A DNA stretch of 64,000 nucleotides, from positions 1,302,001 through 1,366,000 of the forward strand of contig CBDCSD010000002.1 of the NCBI GenBank assembly GCA_965221345.1. The letters are read 5' to 3'. The translations under genes were made by a program, and so were the position numbers. Each line of letters begins with the position of its first letter. The stretch's first letter is position 1. Source of the DNA: Bin5 sp965221345. Lineage in GTDB: Bacteria; Chloroflexota; Anaerolineae; Caldilineales; Caldilineaceae. The notes below the pieces were generated by a model. It was not told where the DNA came from. It did not search any database and was given only the letters and a program-made list of their open reading frames with translations. Shown piece after piece: positions 62,996-64,000 of the stretch.

Positions 62996-63670
62996 CTAAC
63001 TTTGGCCGCGTCGCAATGTACCGATCACGGCCACAAGCAGCACCGTCAACGCAATCGCGGCCAGAATTGGCTGTTGAGGCCCCAATGCCTCCCAGATCAT
63101 GCCGAAATTGGACTGCATCATGTCGGTCACGCTGCGCAGAAGCCCCTCCATCCCCGTGCCGGGAGATGAGACTGACGCAACCCCGACCTCCGGAATGAAG
63201 GCCATCAGCCGCGGCGCAAAAGTAGGAATGTAGAACAGTCCGTTGCCAATGCCTAGCAGCGCCGCCAAGAGACCCGATGAGCTCTGCCTGTCGGAGATCG
63301 CCTTGTTGGTCAGTATGTAGGTAAAAAGCAGCAGCCCCGACCAGACCAGAAACGAAACCGTCGGCTGGTCCGCATCGGAGAGCCAATCCGAGGGGCCTAG
63401 CGTATACACCGGTTCGCTGCCTCCCGCCGCGCCCCCTGCGCGCAGCGAGGCCAGCAACTTTGCGCCCACACTGATGACACCCAGGAGGACGCCCAACGCC
63501 TGCCTTACGATATCCAGGGCCAGGCCCTGATTTTGTTGCAGCAGGAAGAAGCCCCCGATCGAGACGATCAGCACCGACAACTCACGGAACAGACCCCGCC
63601 GAAAGCCGATCCAACCAAAGAGGAGAACGTAGAGTACAAATGCGACTGTGCCTGGAGTAGATTCGCTCAT
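62996..63670 (-). CDS. Small membrane protein, CvpA-like
   Basis: A 224-residue protein with an early hydrophobic segment GTVAFVLYVLLFGWIGFRRG, GLFRELSVLIVSIGGFFLL (CvpA-like GxxRE pattern), and two later membrane stretches including ILAAIALTVLLVAVIG at the C-terminus. It is the first gene of the minus-strand murC-murB-ddl-fts run inside this window. A paralogue-like protein follows. Function unknown. Confidence 0.5.
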   Translation of the reverse strand: MSESTPGTVAFVLYVLLFGWIGFRRGLFRELSVLIVSIGGFFLLQQNQGLALDIVRQALGVLLGVISVGAKLLASLRAGGAAGGSEPVYTLGPSDWLSDADQPTVSFLVWSGLLLFTYILTNKAISDRQSSSGLLAALLGIGNGLFYIPTFAPRLMAFIPEVGVASVSSPGTGMEGLLRSVTDMMQSNFGMIWEALGPQQPILAAIALTVLLVAVIGTLRRGQS

Positions 63671-64000
63671 TTGTATGCTTTCATACTGGTGGAATGTAAC
63701 GCAGAATTCCTAAGTGCACACGCTCGAAAATTGTCGCCGCGCCGGGCGACTCACCCACAAACGAAAGTAATGACAGATCGGCAAAGGCAGGGCGGCATCG
63801 ATGGCAGCATGAACCCCCTGGGAGGGGACACGCACAAGCCGGAACACGCCCAAAGCTGGCCCGGTATTGCCGCAGGCCCAAGCCAACTGCGCATTCGGGG
63901 CCAGGGCCAACGGGCCTGTGGCGTTCCGTGGTCGCAATCCAGAAGCAAGCTCGCCGAAGACACCGTAAGAACAAGATGACATTTGGTTTATCCGACCTGT
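63671..64000. other. No recognisable gene
   Basis: About 330 bp at the window edge. Several open frames exist on both strands but none resembles a known protein or has a ribosome-binding site. It is likely the upstream region of the minus-strand operon. Confidence 0.4.

Overview
The window looks like a chromosomal segment of a high-GC, non-photosynthetic Chloroflexota bacterium, most likely Anaerolineae/Caldilineae-like. This is inferred from gene content and was not tested phylogenetically. Supporting features are a riboswitch-controlled RibXY-type riboflavin importer as known from Chloroflexus, a B12-dependent ribonucleotide reductase with NrdR, a rearranged murC-murB-ddl-ftsQ-ftsA/ftsZ cluster without an outer-membrane gene set, many Gfo/Idh/MocA sugar oxidoreductases, a sulfatase and PA14-type secreted proteins. 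No tRNA, rRNA or CRISPR array was found.

Layout. 1-0.8 kb: the end of a DUF3696-type ATPase coupled to a PIN-like nuclease. 0.9-5.7 kb: a LolA-like lipoprotein gene and two near-identical MFS transporters flanking a GH32-like glycosidase. The second transporter still carries a duplicated scrap of the lipoprotein gene in front of it. 5.9-9.7 kb: a sulfatase, a class III aminotransferase and a VapBC-type toxin-antitoxin pair. 9.7-16.2 kb: a sugar-catabolism block with an oxidoreductase, a RhaM-like mutarotase, a lactonase-like amidohydrolase, xylA, xylB and an MFS exporter/importer. 16.3-19.6 kb: an XcyI-like restriction-modification pair and a DUF433 antitoxin followed by a truncated DUF5615 toxin. 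19.5-27.7 kb: a DUF418 membrane protein, an ABC-2 exporter, a family 5 uracil-DNA glycosylase, an AraD1/GguC protein and a triple-PA14 secreted protein. 28.1-33.5 kb: RqcH, a sugar isomerase-like protein, an oxidoreductase and an anaerobic sulfatase-maturase-like radical SAM enzyme, which could activate the sulfatase at 5.9 kb.

33.6-36.5 kb is an rpsF-rpsR-parvulin operon with its own promoter, two leader hairpins and a strong terminator. Its bS18 carries a long acidic repeat extension and its parvulin carries an insertion with an EF-hand/dockerin-like loop. 36.5-39.9 kb (minus strand) is an ABC transporter behind a textbook FMN riboswitch. 40.4-47.0 kb: lysS-greA, a methyltransferase, nrdJ and nrdR.

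47.4-53.6 kb is a mobile/defence patch: an ISAzo13-like element whose transposase needs a -1 frameshift at an A8 run, a BrnT-type toxin-antitoxin pair, and a 1279-residue protein combining a Cap4/DUF4297-like nuclease domain with a STAND-type P-loop NTPase. This last protein is the best candidate for an undescribed defence gene. 54.0-63.7 kb (minus strand) is the cell-division/peptidoglycan cluster. ftsZ is separated from ftsA by about 640 bp holding two copies of a double TCGTAG direct repeat beside -10-like sequences.

Small palindromic repeats of at least two families (AGTTTTTAGT-type and CTCCTCTTCACTCC-type) are scattered through the intergenic regions. The second type also appears inside reading frames (both MFS genes and ddl).
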